From the NCBI RefSeq assembly GCF_900115095.1, contig NZ_FOVH01000013.1:248001-312000 (forward strand): a stretch of 64,000 nucleotides of DNA, in the 5' to 3' direction. Of the stretch, positions 46,319 to 54,025 are shown piece by piece (position 1 is the stretch's first letter; each line of letters opens with the position of its first letter). The notes beneath the pieces were generated by a model. It ran no database searches. It was not told where the DNA came from and worked only from the letters and a program-made list of their open reading frames with translations. The position numbers and the translations under genes are program-made. This stretch comes from Actinomadura madurae (GTDB lineage: Bacteria; Actinomycetota; Actinomycetes; Streptosporangiales; Streptosporangiaceae).

Positions 46319-48037
46319 ATGGCCGACCGATCGGATCGACATCCGTCCGAAGGGAAACTGGTATCGGGCGCGTACAGCGGTCTTTTGACCGTTGACGTTG
46401 CCGGTTTCGGCCGGGACCGCACCGAGACGGATCAGGCAAGGGTCCGGGCAGCCCTCTACACCATGATCCGTGCCTCGTTCGAGGCGGGCGGCGTGCCGTT
46501 CGACGACTGCCACGTTGAGGACCGTGGCGACGGTGCGATCGTCGTCCTGCCGCCTGGAGTGCCCGTCGCGCGGTTGCTCCATCCCATTGTCGACGACCTT
46601 TGTGCGGAGATCCGCGCGCACAACCGGGCCTCCAGCCCGAGCACGAGCATGCAACTGCGCGTCGCCGTTCACAGCGGACCCGTTTATCAGGACGAGCATG
46701 GGTTGCTGGGCGCCGCAGTCGTCCACGTGTTCCGCCTGCTGGACGCCCGGGAGGTCAAGGAGCGACTCGCCGGGTCCGATGCCTCGGCGATCCTGGTGGT
46801 GTCGGACAGGGTGCACGAGGAGGTCGTGGCCCAGGGATGGGGGAATGTCGCCCCTCGTGCGTACACGGCGATCATGGTCGGCAACAAGGAGACGACGGCA
46901 CGGGCTTGGGTGCGTCTTCCAGACGAGACGCCCGATCGCGACCCGCTGGAACCGAACGCGGAACAACGTTCTTCTTCGACCGGCTGGGAACGGCACGCTG
47001 TCGTCGACCACGATCGGCTCTTCGGTGTGGACGCGCTGATCGACACAGTGACGGCCGCGGTGATGAGCCCGTCGGCCAACTGGATCGTGAGCCTGTTCGG
47101 TGATGGCGGGATCGGTAAGACGACCATGGCCTATGAGGCGACTGCCCGCTGTGCCGCTGCCGGCGGTTTCACCAAGGTGGCATGGGCCTCCGCGACCAAT
47201 ATTTCGCTGTCGATGCTCGACCGTGCGGACGCGGCGCGGGGCACCGCGTACTGGCTCGACCTGATCCGCGACATTGCCGCACAGTTCGGGATCGAGTTGG
47301 GCATGAGCCGGGCACTTTGGGAACGAGACCTTGCTCATGGCGTCGCGACCATGCCCGCCGACGAGCGTGCCCTCACCGTCATCGACAACCTCGAGAGCAC
47401 TGAAGACGCCGAAGGCATTCTGTCCCGGCTCGAAGGACTAGGGCTGATACGGCCGCACAAGGTGATCGTGACGACCCGGTGGTCCGTCCAGCGCGACCCC
47501 ATGGCGATCACCGAGTTCCTGCTGTCGGGACTGCGGCCGGAGGACGCGCTCGCGTTCGTCCGTCATCTGGGCAGTGCTGATCCGGACCTGCGCGAGGCCG
47601 ACCGGGAGGTTCTCGCGCCGGTGCTGACGGTGACCGAAGGCAATCCATTCCTGATCAAGCTGGTGATCCGGCAGTATCTCGCCACCCGGAGATCGCTGGA
47701 CCGGGTGATGGCCGACCTGACAGGCCTCGGCGCCGGCGATACCGGTCCCGGGCTGGGGCGCCGGGTGCGCGAGCACCTGTACGTCCGCTCGCTCGCGCAG
47801 TTCGCCGACCGTTGCGGTGAAGAGGTGGCCGCGAGCCTCATGGGCGCCTTCTGCGTCAAGGACCGCGGGACGTCGTTCGGATATGAGGAACTCATGACGA
47901 TCAGCGGCATCGCCGATCCGGCGCTGTTCGAGCAGGCCCTGGAATTCGCGTGCCGGCTCGCACTCGTCCGGTCCAGCGACTTCAATCGTGCGTACTCGAT
48001 TCACAGCCTGCTGCACGAGTTCACGTGCCGAAGCTGA
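46319..48037 (+). CDS. Nucleotide-cyclase-like domain fused to a STAND (NB-ARC-type) NTPase
   Basis: This 572-residue two-domain protein starts with a class III cyclase-like domain (about 18-180): TVDVAGFG with first-metal Asp, CHVEDRGDGAIVVLP with the second, LRVAVHSGPV, and GAAVVHVFRLLDA, where the usual Asn of N-x3-R is His and the Arg is kept. A linker follows, then the NTPase: HDRLFGVDALID, Walker A GDGGIGKTTM near 262-271, Walker B ALTVIDNLES and a sensor-like VIVTTRW. The C-terminal winged-helix and helical region ends at FTCRS without visible repeats. A TPR gene starts 20 bases later and may supply the missing sensor. Conflict or signalling systems use this architecture; whether the cyclase is active is unknown. 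Confidence 0.85.
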   Translation: MADRSDRHPSEGKLVSGAYSGLLTVDVAGFGRDRTETDQARVRAALYTMIRASFEAGGVPFDDCHVEDRGDGAIVVLPPGVPVARLLHPIVDDLCAEIRAHNRASSPSTSMQLRVAVHSGPVYQDEHGLLGAAVVHVFRLLDAREVKERLAGSDASAILVVSDRVHEEVVAQGWGNVAPRAYTAIMVGNKETTARAWVRLPDETPDRDPLEPNAEQRSSSTGWERHAVVDHDRLFGVDALIDTVTAAVMSPSANWIVSLFGDGGIGKTTMAYEATARCAAAGGFTKVAWASATNISLSMLDRADAARGTAYWLDLIRDIAAQFGIELGMSRALWERDLAHGVATMPADERALTVIDNLESTEDAEGILSRLEGLGLIRPHKVIVTTRWSVQRDPMAITEFLLSGLRPEDALAFVRHLGSADPDLREADREVLAPVLTVTEGNPFLIKLVIRQYLATRRSLDRVMADLTGLGAGDTGPGLGRRVREHLYVRSLAQFADRCGEEVAASLMGAFCVKDRGTSFGYEELMTISGIADPALFEQALEFACRLALVRSSDFNRAYSIHSLLHEFTCRS

Positions 48038-48057
48038 TGAGGGAGGGGTAGTCGATC

Positions 48058-49353
48058 ATGGTCGGCCCCGCCGGCATATCTGGATTTCATCAGGCAATGC
48101 GTAAACCCATCCAGCGGAGCGTCATCAATGCGGTAGATCTGCAGCTAAGTCGAATGTCCCGGCGGGACGTGGAGTTGGATGCGGACACGCTCGTTGGGCT
48201 GCTGGAAAAGGTGCTCACCTGGAAAGCGCCGCTGGACGCCGAAAGGCTGGACGCCTTCGTCAACGCATTGCTGGAGTTGATGGTGGAAGAGGGGCCGGGA
48301 ACGGATTTCCGGCAGCAGGAGAGATGTATCGCCGTGACCGACGCCGCCGTGAATCGCCTTGCCGAACTGGGCAGTCCGACGGCGGACCTCCGGCTGGCGC
48401 AGGCCAGGTACCTGGCAATCTTCGCTAACAACGGGACGGCCCGCTTGGACGCGATCCGCGCAGCCCTCCGCTCCAGCCAGACGGACGGTGAACGCCTTCG
48501 CACCCTCCTCACCCTGGCCAAATACCATATCGACGCCAGCAGCTATCGACAGGCGCAGCGAATCCTGTCGCGCTGCGAAGAACTGGCGCGTGCAACACCG
48601 GACCTGCATATTCTCCTGCCGGACGTGATGACGGCATGGGGCATGTCCTACTTCTACGGCAGTCGCAGAAGAGCGGAACCATATTTTCAGGAAGCCATCC
48701 GCTTGGGCAAGGACATGCCCCCTGTTTCCGTCGTGACGAATACGCTCATAGCGGCATGGCACTATCTGGGACGCGTTCAGGTGGCACGGGGCAATTGGCA
48801 GGCGGCCTTGGACCTCTATGTGAAGGCACGCCCGGTTCTGAAGGACGCTGGGAAGGGGGAAGCCTTCTTTCATCTTCGCCTCGCTGACATCCTAATCGAG
48901 CTGGACGCTTTTGTTGAGGCTCACTACCACCTGCGGAAAAGTGGCAGCCTGTTCCGCGCCGTCCAGGAAGCAAGCACAGGTGAGGTCCAACTCAACCTGG
49001 CACTGGCCCGGCTGAGCATCCGGAAAGGAGATCGGCGAACTGCCGCTGCGATCCTGAAGGCCGCCGTGGCCGATGCCCGCAGCCACAACTATCCGCGCGG
49101 TGAGCTCAAGTGCGAAGCGGAACTGCTCAAGCTGCTGCTTCTCGACCGGCGGTTGCCTTCAGCGTTGTCGCTGGTGGCGCGCATGATCGTGGTATTGGTG
49201 GCCGAGGAGAGATGGGGAGGGATCAGGTACGCGCTGACCGAGCTCCAGACGGCCGTCGGCATGCCTCGGGGCCGGTCGAGGAGATCACCAGGCGCGCGCG
49301 GTTCGGTGATCGGTTGTCCGTGTGGGGCCGACCACGGTCGACCAGATGAATGA
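48058..49353 (+). CDS. TPR-repeat protein, partner of the cyclase-STAND gene
   Basis: This 431-residue helical protein has TPR-like repeats across about 95-390: LRTLLTLAKYHIDASSYRQA, ALDLYVKARPVLKDAGKGEA, FFHLRLADILIELDAFVEAH, VQLNLALARLSIRKGDRRTA. No enzyme motif is visible. It begins 20 bases after the STAND gene on the same strand, suggesting one functional unit. The last 30 or so residues (GMPRGRSRRSPGARGS onward) change to Arg/Pro/Gly-rich sequence unlike TPR helices and stop just before an IS66 remnant, so the original C-terminus may have been replaced by an insertion event. Confidence 0.8.
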   Translation: MVGPAGISGFHQAMRKPIQRSVINAVDLQLSRMSRRDVELDADTLVGLLEKVLTWKAPLDAERLDAFVNALLELMVEEGPGTDFRQQERCIAVTDAAVNRLAELGSPTADLRLAQARYLAIFANNGTARLDAIRAALRSSQTDGERLRTLLTLAKYHIDASSYRQAQRILSRCEELARATPDLHILLPDVMTAWGMSYFYGSRRRAEPYFQEAIRLGKDMPPVSVVTNTLIAAWHYLGRVQVARGNWQAALDLYVKARPVLKDAGKGEAFFHLRLADILIELDAFVEAHYHLRKSGSLFRAVQEASTGEVQLNLALARLSIRKGDRRTAAAILKAAVADARSHNYPRGELKCEAELLKLLLLDRRLPSALSLVARMIVVLVAEERWGGIRYALTELQTAVGMPRGRSRRSPGARGSVIGCPCGADHGRPDE

Positions 49354-49366
49354 ATGAAGCTGTCGG

Positions 49367-49489
49367 CGCCGCCCGGCACAAGCGGAAGCCAGGATCGCTG
49401 AGCTTGTGGCGCAGTTGGGCAAGAACAACCGAAATTCCTCCAGGCCACCGTCGTCGGACGGGGTCCCTTCTGCGGCGCGATCGTGGTGA
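49367..49489 (+). pseudogene. IS66-family transposase fragment
   Basis: In frame from about 49367 the DNA encodes AEARIAELVAQLGKNNRNSS followed by RPPSSDGVPSAARS, then a stop at 49487-49489. This is the N-terminal hallmark of IS66 TnpC (RIAELExQLxKNSRNSSKPPSSDG). The rest of the transposase is missing. It lies directly after the TPR gene and marks an old insertion/deletion event. Confidence 0.8.
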
Positions 49490-49760
49490 TGGCTGGGCGC
49501 GTCCGGGTGCTCGGCGGCCTGGTCAGACGCTCCAGCCGGGCGGCGCGTTCATGGGCGTTGATCGCCGCCGGTGCCGTCCGGTGGGCGCGGTCTGTGATAT
49601 CTGCACGCGCTCTTAGTGCCACGGAATACTCCCTTGGAATCGCAGGTCAGGATGGGTTGGATGGGGAGGTATTGGGCCGGCGGGCGGGGCGGCCAGAAAA
49701 TACGTTTCCCATGGGAACGGACGGCGTTAGCGTTGTGGGTGACACTTTGCGGAGGCCGTG
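49490..49760. other. Gap after the IS66 fragment
   Basis: No further transposase sequence or terminal repeat is recognised here. The last 100 bases before ATG 49761 are locally AT-richer (around TTTCCCATGGGAA at 49706-49718, itself a palindrome) and probably carry the promoter of the next gene pair. Confidence 0.45.
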
Positions 49761-50315
49761 ATGGAACTTCTTAGCAACGTGCTGTCGGATGGCGCCGACC
49801 TGGCCCATCTGGCGGCCGAACTCGACATTCCGACGATCGCCGGACTGCAGCACCAGGGCGACGTGTCGGTGATTCCCGCCGCGATGGCGGAGGACGACTT
49901 CCGTCGGCCGGTGAGCCCGGTGCCGGCGGCCGGTGTCGCGGTGGTCCGCGGCGAGGCGGGCGGCCACACGCACCTGCTGCTCGCCGCCGGTGACGTCCGG
50001 TACGACGCCCGCGACGGCGCGGCGGGCGACATCGCCCTGGGCTCGCTGGTGGTCGGCGAGGGGGCGACGGCGTGGCTGGACCACCCGGAGCACGGTAATA
50101 CCGGAATCGCCCCCGGCCGGTACGTGCTGCGGCGCAAGCGCGAGGCGGCGCCGCGCGTCCTCGACCCGGGGACCCGCCGCCGGCGCGAGCGGGCCCGGAA
50201 GCAGGCGCGCAAGGAGGCGGCACGGGCGCAGGCGCTGCGTGAGCAGGCCGAGCGCGAGCAGGCCGAGCTCGAGCGGGCCTGGGACGGCGCGGCCGTCCGC
50301 TTCGTCGAGGACTGA
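49761..50315 (+). CDS. Uncharacterised protein with charged coiled-coil C-terminus, paired with DUF6745
   Basis: I do not recognise a named family for this 184-residue protein. The first 125 residues look like a small beta-rich domain (VAVVRGEAGGHTHLLLAAGD, LDHPEHGNTGIAPGRYVLRR). The last 60 are a continuous Arg/Glu/Ala coiled coil (KQARKEAARAQALREQAERE). GGAGG lies 5 bases before ATG 49761. It starts a two-gene unit with the DUF6745 protein, separated by 2 bases. The HTH/DHPEH histidines could bind metal, but this is a guess. Confidence 0.75.
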   Translation: MELLSNVLSDGADLAHLAAELDIPTIAGLQHQGDVSVIPAAMAEDDFRRPVSPVPAAGVAVVRGEAGGHTHLLLAAGDVRYDARDGAAGDIALGSLVVGEGATAWLDHPEHGNTGIAPGRYVLRRKREAAPRVLDPGTRRRRERARKQARKEAARAQALREQAEREQAELERAWDGAAVRFVED

Positions 50316-50317
50316 CG

Positions 50318-51532
50318 ATGGCGGACCAGCGGCCCGCCCACGACCACGGCCGGCCGCCGCCGGCGCCGACCGAGGAGCGGCAGGCGCTGCTGCCGCTAGT
50401 GCGGGACGAGTGGATCGGGCACGGGCTGGCCGCGGGTCCGGCGGACCGGGCGGTCGCCGAGGCGGGCGTCCGGGACGTCTACCTCGGCGCCGGCCGGCGG
50501 CCGCCCGAGCATGTGATCTGGCTGGGCTCGCCTATGGCGGGCAGCATCGGGGCCGACATCCGCGCGGGCCGGCTGTCGCTGATCACCAGGCGGGCGTGGC
50601 GGACGCTGCCGGAACCGACCGGTGAGGCCATCGTCGAGCGGGTGCCGCGGGACGGCGCGGAGACCGACCTGATCATGCTCGACCCGCTGCCGCCCGACCT
50701 CGTCGGCCACGTGGAGCGGGACCCGCGGTGGAGCGGCCTGCTCACCCGCCTCGACCGCGAGGTGACCGCCGCGGTCGAGGCGGGGCTGAGCCGGGCCGTC
50801 GGCGCGGCCGTCGACCAGGTGGCCGCGACCTGGCAGGACGCGCAGCGGTCGCCGGAGGCGGCGGCGCTGCCCCGGCTGGGCGCGTTCCGCTCCCGCATGC
50901 TGGGGCGGCTCGCCCAGCTGGACCTCCTCGCCCGCTGCGGCGTCCTCGAACCGGACCGCCACGGACGCGGCCTGCTCCAGGTGGCACGGGCGGCGGGGGA
51001 GTGGTGGCCGATGAGGAACAGCGTGATCCTCACGGAGCGCCCCACCGAACTGCACCGCGACGCCGAAGGACGGCTCCACCATCCGACCGGGCCGGCGGTG
51101 CGGTACCCCGACGGCTGGTGCCTGTGGGCGTGGCACGGCGTCACCATGCCGCGCGAGATCATCGAGGACGACGTCCCGATCCGCCGCGCGGTGTCGCTGC
51201 GCAACTCCGAGCAGCGGCGCTGCGCGGTGGAGCTGCTGGCCGGGCGGGCCGGCTGGCGTGCGGTGCTCGACCAGGCGGGATGGCCGCGGGTCGGCCGGGA
51301 GACGGCGGACCCCGGCAACCCCGGGCAGATCCTCAGCCTGTGGTGCGTCGAGGAGCTCTACGACGACCACCTGCACCTGCTGCTGATGACCAACGGCTCG
51401 CTGGAGCGGGACGGCACCCGCCGGGAGTTCGCCGAACTGGTGCCCGGCTGGATCCGCGACCCGGTACGGGCCGCCGCCTGGCAGATCGGCCTCACCGCCG
51501 ACCAGTACAGCGAGACCGTCCGGCGCACCTGA
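50318..51532 (+). CDS. DUF6745-like protein
   Basis: This 404-residue protein matches the actinomycete DUF6745 pattern: a helical N-terminal two thirds, then GEWWPMRNSVILTERPTELH, DAEGRLHHPTGPAVRYPDGW and CLWAWHGVTMPREII, and a C-terminal part with NPGQILSLWCVEELYDDH and FAELVPGWIRDPVRAAAW. Function is unknown. Related proteins often occur beside leucine-rich or other uncharacterised proteins in actinomycete genomes. It is co-transcribed with the preceding coiled-coil protein. Confidence 0.75.
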   Translation: MADQRPAHDHGRPPPAPTEERQALLPLVRDEWIGHGLAAGPADRAVAEAGVRDVYLGAGRRPPEHVIWLGSPMAGSIGADIRAGRLSLITRRAWRTLPEPTGEAIVERVPRDGAETDLIMLDPLPPDLVGHVERDPRWSGLLTRLDREVTAAVEAGLSRAVGAAVDQVAATWQDAQRSPEAAALPRLGAFRSRMLGRLAQLDLLARCGVLEPDRHGRGLLQVARAAGEWWPMRNSVILTERPTELHRDAEGRLHHPTGPAVRYPDGWCLWAWHGVTMPREIIEDDVPIRRAVSLRNSEQRRCAVELLAGRAGWRAVLDQAGWPRVGRETADPGNPGQILSLWCVEELYDDHLHLLLMTNGSLERDGTRREFAELVPGWIRDPVRAAAWQIGLTADQYSETVRRT

Positions 51533-52336
51533 GCCCGCCGGGCCGCGCCTGCCGCGGCCCGGCGGGCCGGCCCGTGCACGGAGCGGGCCGCTCGGTGGCG
51601 CCCAAGAATCTTTGTGTGAGGTGTCCTTCGGGCCGACCGACCACTTTCGAGGGCTGCTGCACGAGTGCGGTGTCGGCTTGGCTGGACGAGCAGTCTGCCG
51701 CGTGACGGTCCAGGGTGAAGACCGTGCCGATCGACGTGTACAGCATCTTCAATGCCGCCGTCCGCGATGGTCTTGCGCGCGCGTTGCTCGTGGTGCACCC
51801 GCCTCCACAGCACCATCGCTGTCCGTGGCGGCCGGAACTCCAAGGGCGGGCACGCAACCGCCTGAACCGCTCCGCAGAGCGGGTGCACGGCTGATTACTC
51901 GGTCCCGGTGGTCGCCGACCTGGAAGCCCGCCGCCGAGGATCGGCCAGGCGATCCTTCGTGCCAGAGTGCGCGGCCAACCCGTGACCCTTGGGGTGGCTC
52001 CGCGGGTTGGGCGGTGGGCTTCGCCGATGTGTGTCGACACTAAGATCCTGTCGGCTTCGGTGGGTTGACGTTGCCCGTTGTGGAGGTCACGGCCGCGCCC
52101 CTCGTTGCCCGTTTGAACGGACCTCGCCAACTTGGCACCTAGTGTCGACATAAACAAGGCGTTCGGGTGCTCGTCCCTGGAGGAACCCTTCTCAATCTCG
52201 GCCATCTGTCGACATCACGGCTGTGAGCCCGTATGCTGCCCGCATCTAAGTCGAAGCCCGAGGTCACACCCCCTTCCGGCTTCGGATGTGCTCGGCCACC
52301 TGCCGTTCCTGTCGACACTTCGGCCCCTGGAGAGTC
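51533..52336. other. 800-base intergenic region with palindrome array
   Basis: No gene is supported. Open frames on both strands show no family resemblance. The right half carries four TGTCGACA palindromes, listed separately. The region probably includes the promoter of the Tat-exported protein gene and may contain decayed sequence. Confidence 0.55.
52031..52317. repeat. Four copies of palindrome TGTCGACA upstream of the alpha/beta-fold gene
   Basis: Copies are at 52032-52039 (extended to GTGTCGACAC), 52143-52150, 52207-52214 and 52310-52317, the last one 20 bases before the ATG at 52337. An 8-bp palindrome with four A/T positions is expected very rarely in such GC-rich DNA, so four in 286 bases suggests a regulator-binding array. 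Confidence 0.6.
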
Positions 52337-53284
52337 ATGAACCAGTCCACATCGATCGGGCGACGTCGCGTCCTGCTCGGCGGCGCCGGCCTAGCCGCGG
52401 CCTCCGCCCTGATGACCCCCAAACCCGCCGCCGCCGCGCCGAGGGACGACGACCTGCGACCCGTCCCGATACCACCTCAGGTGCCTGTGACCGAAGGACG
52501 TGTGTCGTTCGGCGCCGGCGAACTGTGGTTCTGGGACACCGGCGGATCCGGTGAGCCGGTCGTCCTCCTCCACGCCTACACCGGGAGCGGCCGCTCCTGG
52601 CGATACCAGCAGCCCGTGCTCGCCCGCGCCGGCTACCGGGTGATCGGCTACTCCCGCCGGGGGCATCGCAACTCCGACCCCGGGCCTGCCGAGGACACCG
52701 GGACCTACGCCGACGACCTCCACGCGCTCGTCGAACACCTCGGACTCCGCACCATGCATCTCGTCGGCACCGCGGCGGGGAGCATCGCGGCGGCCGACTA
52801 CCTTCTCAGTCACCCCGAGCGGGTGGCGAGCGCCGCACTGACCTGCAGCCTCGTCGCCATCGGTGACCCCGACTACGCCGCCGACAGTGCCGCGCTGCGT
52901 CCGCCGCAGTGGAACGAACTGCCGAAGGACTTCCAGGAGCTCGGCGGCTCCTACCGCGCGACGAACCCGGACGGAGTGGCCATCTGGCTCGACGAGGCCG
53001 CGCTGGCTCCGCCTGCGGCCGCGCGCCAGCGCACCAAGGCGACCGTGACGTCGGCCGCGATCGCCTCCAGCGGCGTCCCCGTGCTCCTCGCCACCGGAGA
53101 CGCCGACCTGTACACGCCACCCGCGATGCTCCGGCGCCTCGGCGAGGGCCTCCCCCGGGCCGAGCAGGTGGTGTTCCCCGAGTCAGGGCACAACGCCTAC
53201 TGGGAGCGTCCGCTGCTGTTCAACCGGATCATCCTCGCCTTCCTGCGGAGGAATCGCATTAGGCACCGCGGGCCTCGGCGCTGA
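52337..53284 (+). CDS. Tat-exported alpha/beta-hydrolase-fold protein lacking the nucleophile Ser
   Basis: The 315-residue protein begins with a twin-arginine signal (IGRRRVLLGGAGLAAASALM and a cleavage region after PAAAAP). The alpha/beta hydrolase domain has oxyanion region LLHAYTGSGRSW, then LVGTAAGSIAA where the elbow G-x-S-x-G should be, with Ala in place of the Ser. The Asp (GDADLYTPP) and His (ESGHNAYWERP) are present. GGAGAG precedes ATG 52337. It may be a catalytically different or non-catalytic member. The four TGTCGACA palindromes upstream imply regulated expression. Confidence 0.85.
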   Translation: MNQSTSIGRRRVLLGGAGLAAASALMTPKPAAAAPRDDDLRPVPIPPQVPVTEGRVSFGAGELWFWDTGGSGEPVVLLHAYTGSGRSWRYQQPVLARAGYRVIGYSRRGHRNSDPGPAEDTGTYADDLHALVEHLGLRTMHLVGTAAGSIAAADYLLSHPERVASAALTCSLVAIGDPDYAADSAALRPPQWNELPKDFQELGGSYRATNPDGVAIWLDEAALAPPAAARQRTKATVTSAAIASSGVPVLLATGDADLYTPPAMLRRLGEGLPRAEQVVFPESGHNAYWERPLLFNRIILAFLRRNRIRHRGPRR

Positions 53285-53462
53285 GACGGATCACGCGGGC
53301 GACTGCGGTGCGGAGCCGTCCCGGCCGAGCTTGACGCCCCGCACCCTGGCCTTCCTCGCATCTTTTGGCGTAGGCGCAGGGGGAGTGCTCAGCCAGGTCA
53401 ACGGCTGACGGCCAGCTACCGAAGCGGCCTGGCACCACGATGCAACGAGGCCGTGGTGCCAG

Positions 53463-53775
53463 GCCGTAGAGCGGTCAGCCCGCCTTGAGCGGGACGGGCA
53501 GCCGGTCGCGGAGTCCGTCGCTCGGGAGGGCCGAAGGTTGTCAACCGACACCCCGGCCGTGGCGCTTCGAGGACGGCGACGTCGGTGTAGATCTGGCTGG
53601 CGTAGCCGCTGCGGGGCAGTGGGTGCATTCGAGCTGCCGGGGGAACGAGCAGAGCACCTTGCGCACGCGCCCGGCCTTGAGGGTCGATGAGGTCGAACGG
53701 CATGCCGACGAAGCCGAAGCCGCCGACCAGCATGCTGCTGTCGCTCTTGATCCCCAGACCGGCCCCGTCAACTCG
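53463..53775 (-). pseudogene. 3-oxoacid/3-oxoadipate CoA-transferase remnant (subunits A and B)
   Basis: On the minus strand, SDSSMLVGGFGFVGMPFDLI is the start of CoA-transferase subunit A. After a loss, another frame gives KAGRVRKVLCSFPRQLE, also subunit A. The sequence then enters SGYASQIYTDVAVLEAP, the C-terminal part of subunit B. Finally a further frame reads LRDRLPVPLKAG before a stop. At least two deletions and frameshifts separate these pieces. The intact genes would have completed a beta-ketoadipate-type pathway. Confidence 0.6.
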
Positions 53776-54025
53776 GTCCAGGGTCCCTGTCCCGTCGGCG
53801 GACACCGACGGCGGCGGCGCGTTCGGCCTCGGCCGTGACGTGCCCGATCACGCATGCCTGATCGCCCGGGCGGACTCGATGTCCCAGCCGGGCCGGACGT
53901 CCGGCGGCCGGCAGGAGCTGGCCCGGTGGGCGATCGCGGTCTTCGCCGTCACGGTCCCCGCCCCTTTCGCGTGCCTCTCCAGGGGGCTCAGTCTGCATGG
54001 CCCCGCATCCCGAGTTCATCAAGCC
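53776..54025. other. Decayed region upstream of the CoA-transferase remnant
   Basis: No gene is supported between the remnant and the aldehyde dehydrogenase stop. The minus strand has a short protein-like stretch near 53865-53960 (TAKTAIAHRASS, WDIESARAIRHA) followed by a stop, which I cannot assign. It may be the end of another broken gene. Confidence 0.35.

Noticed and set aside
51612..52205. Open frames on both strands in the 800-base gap
   Set aside because: No recognisable motifs, no ribosome sites, and composition typical of random GC-rich frames.
52031..52317. TGTCGACA array considered as parS or a replication origin
   Set aside because: It does not match the parS consensus or DnaA boxes, and no ParB, DnaA or replication genes are nearby.
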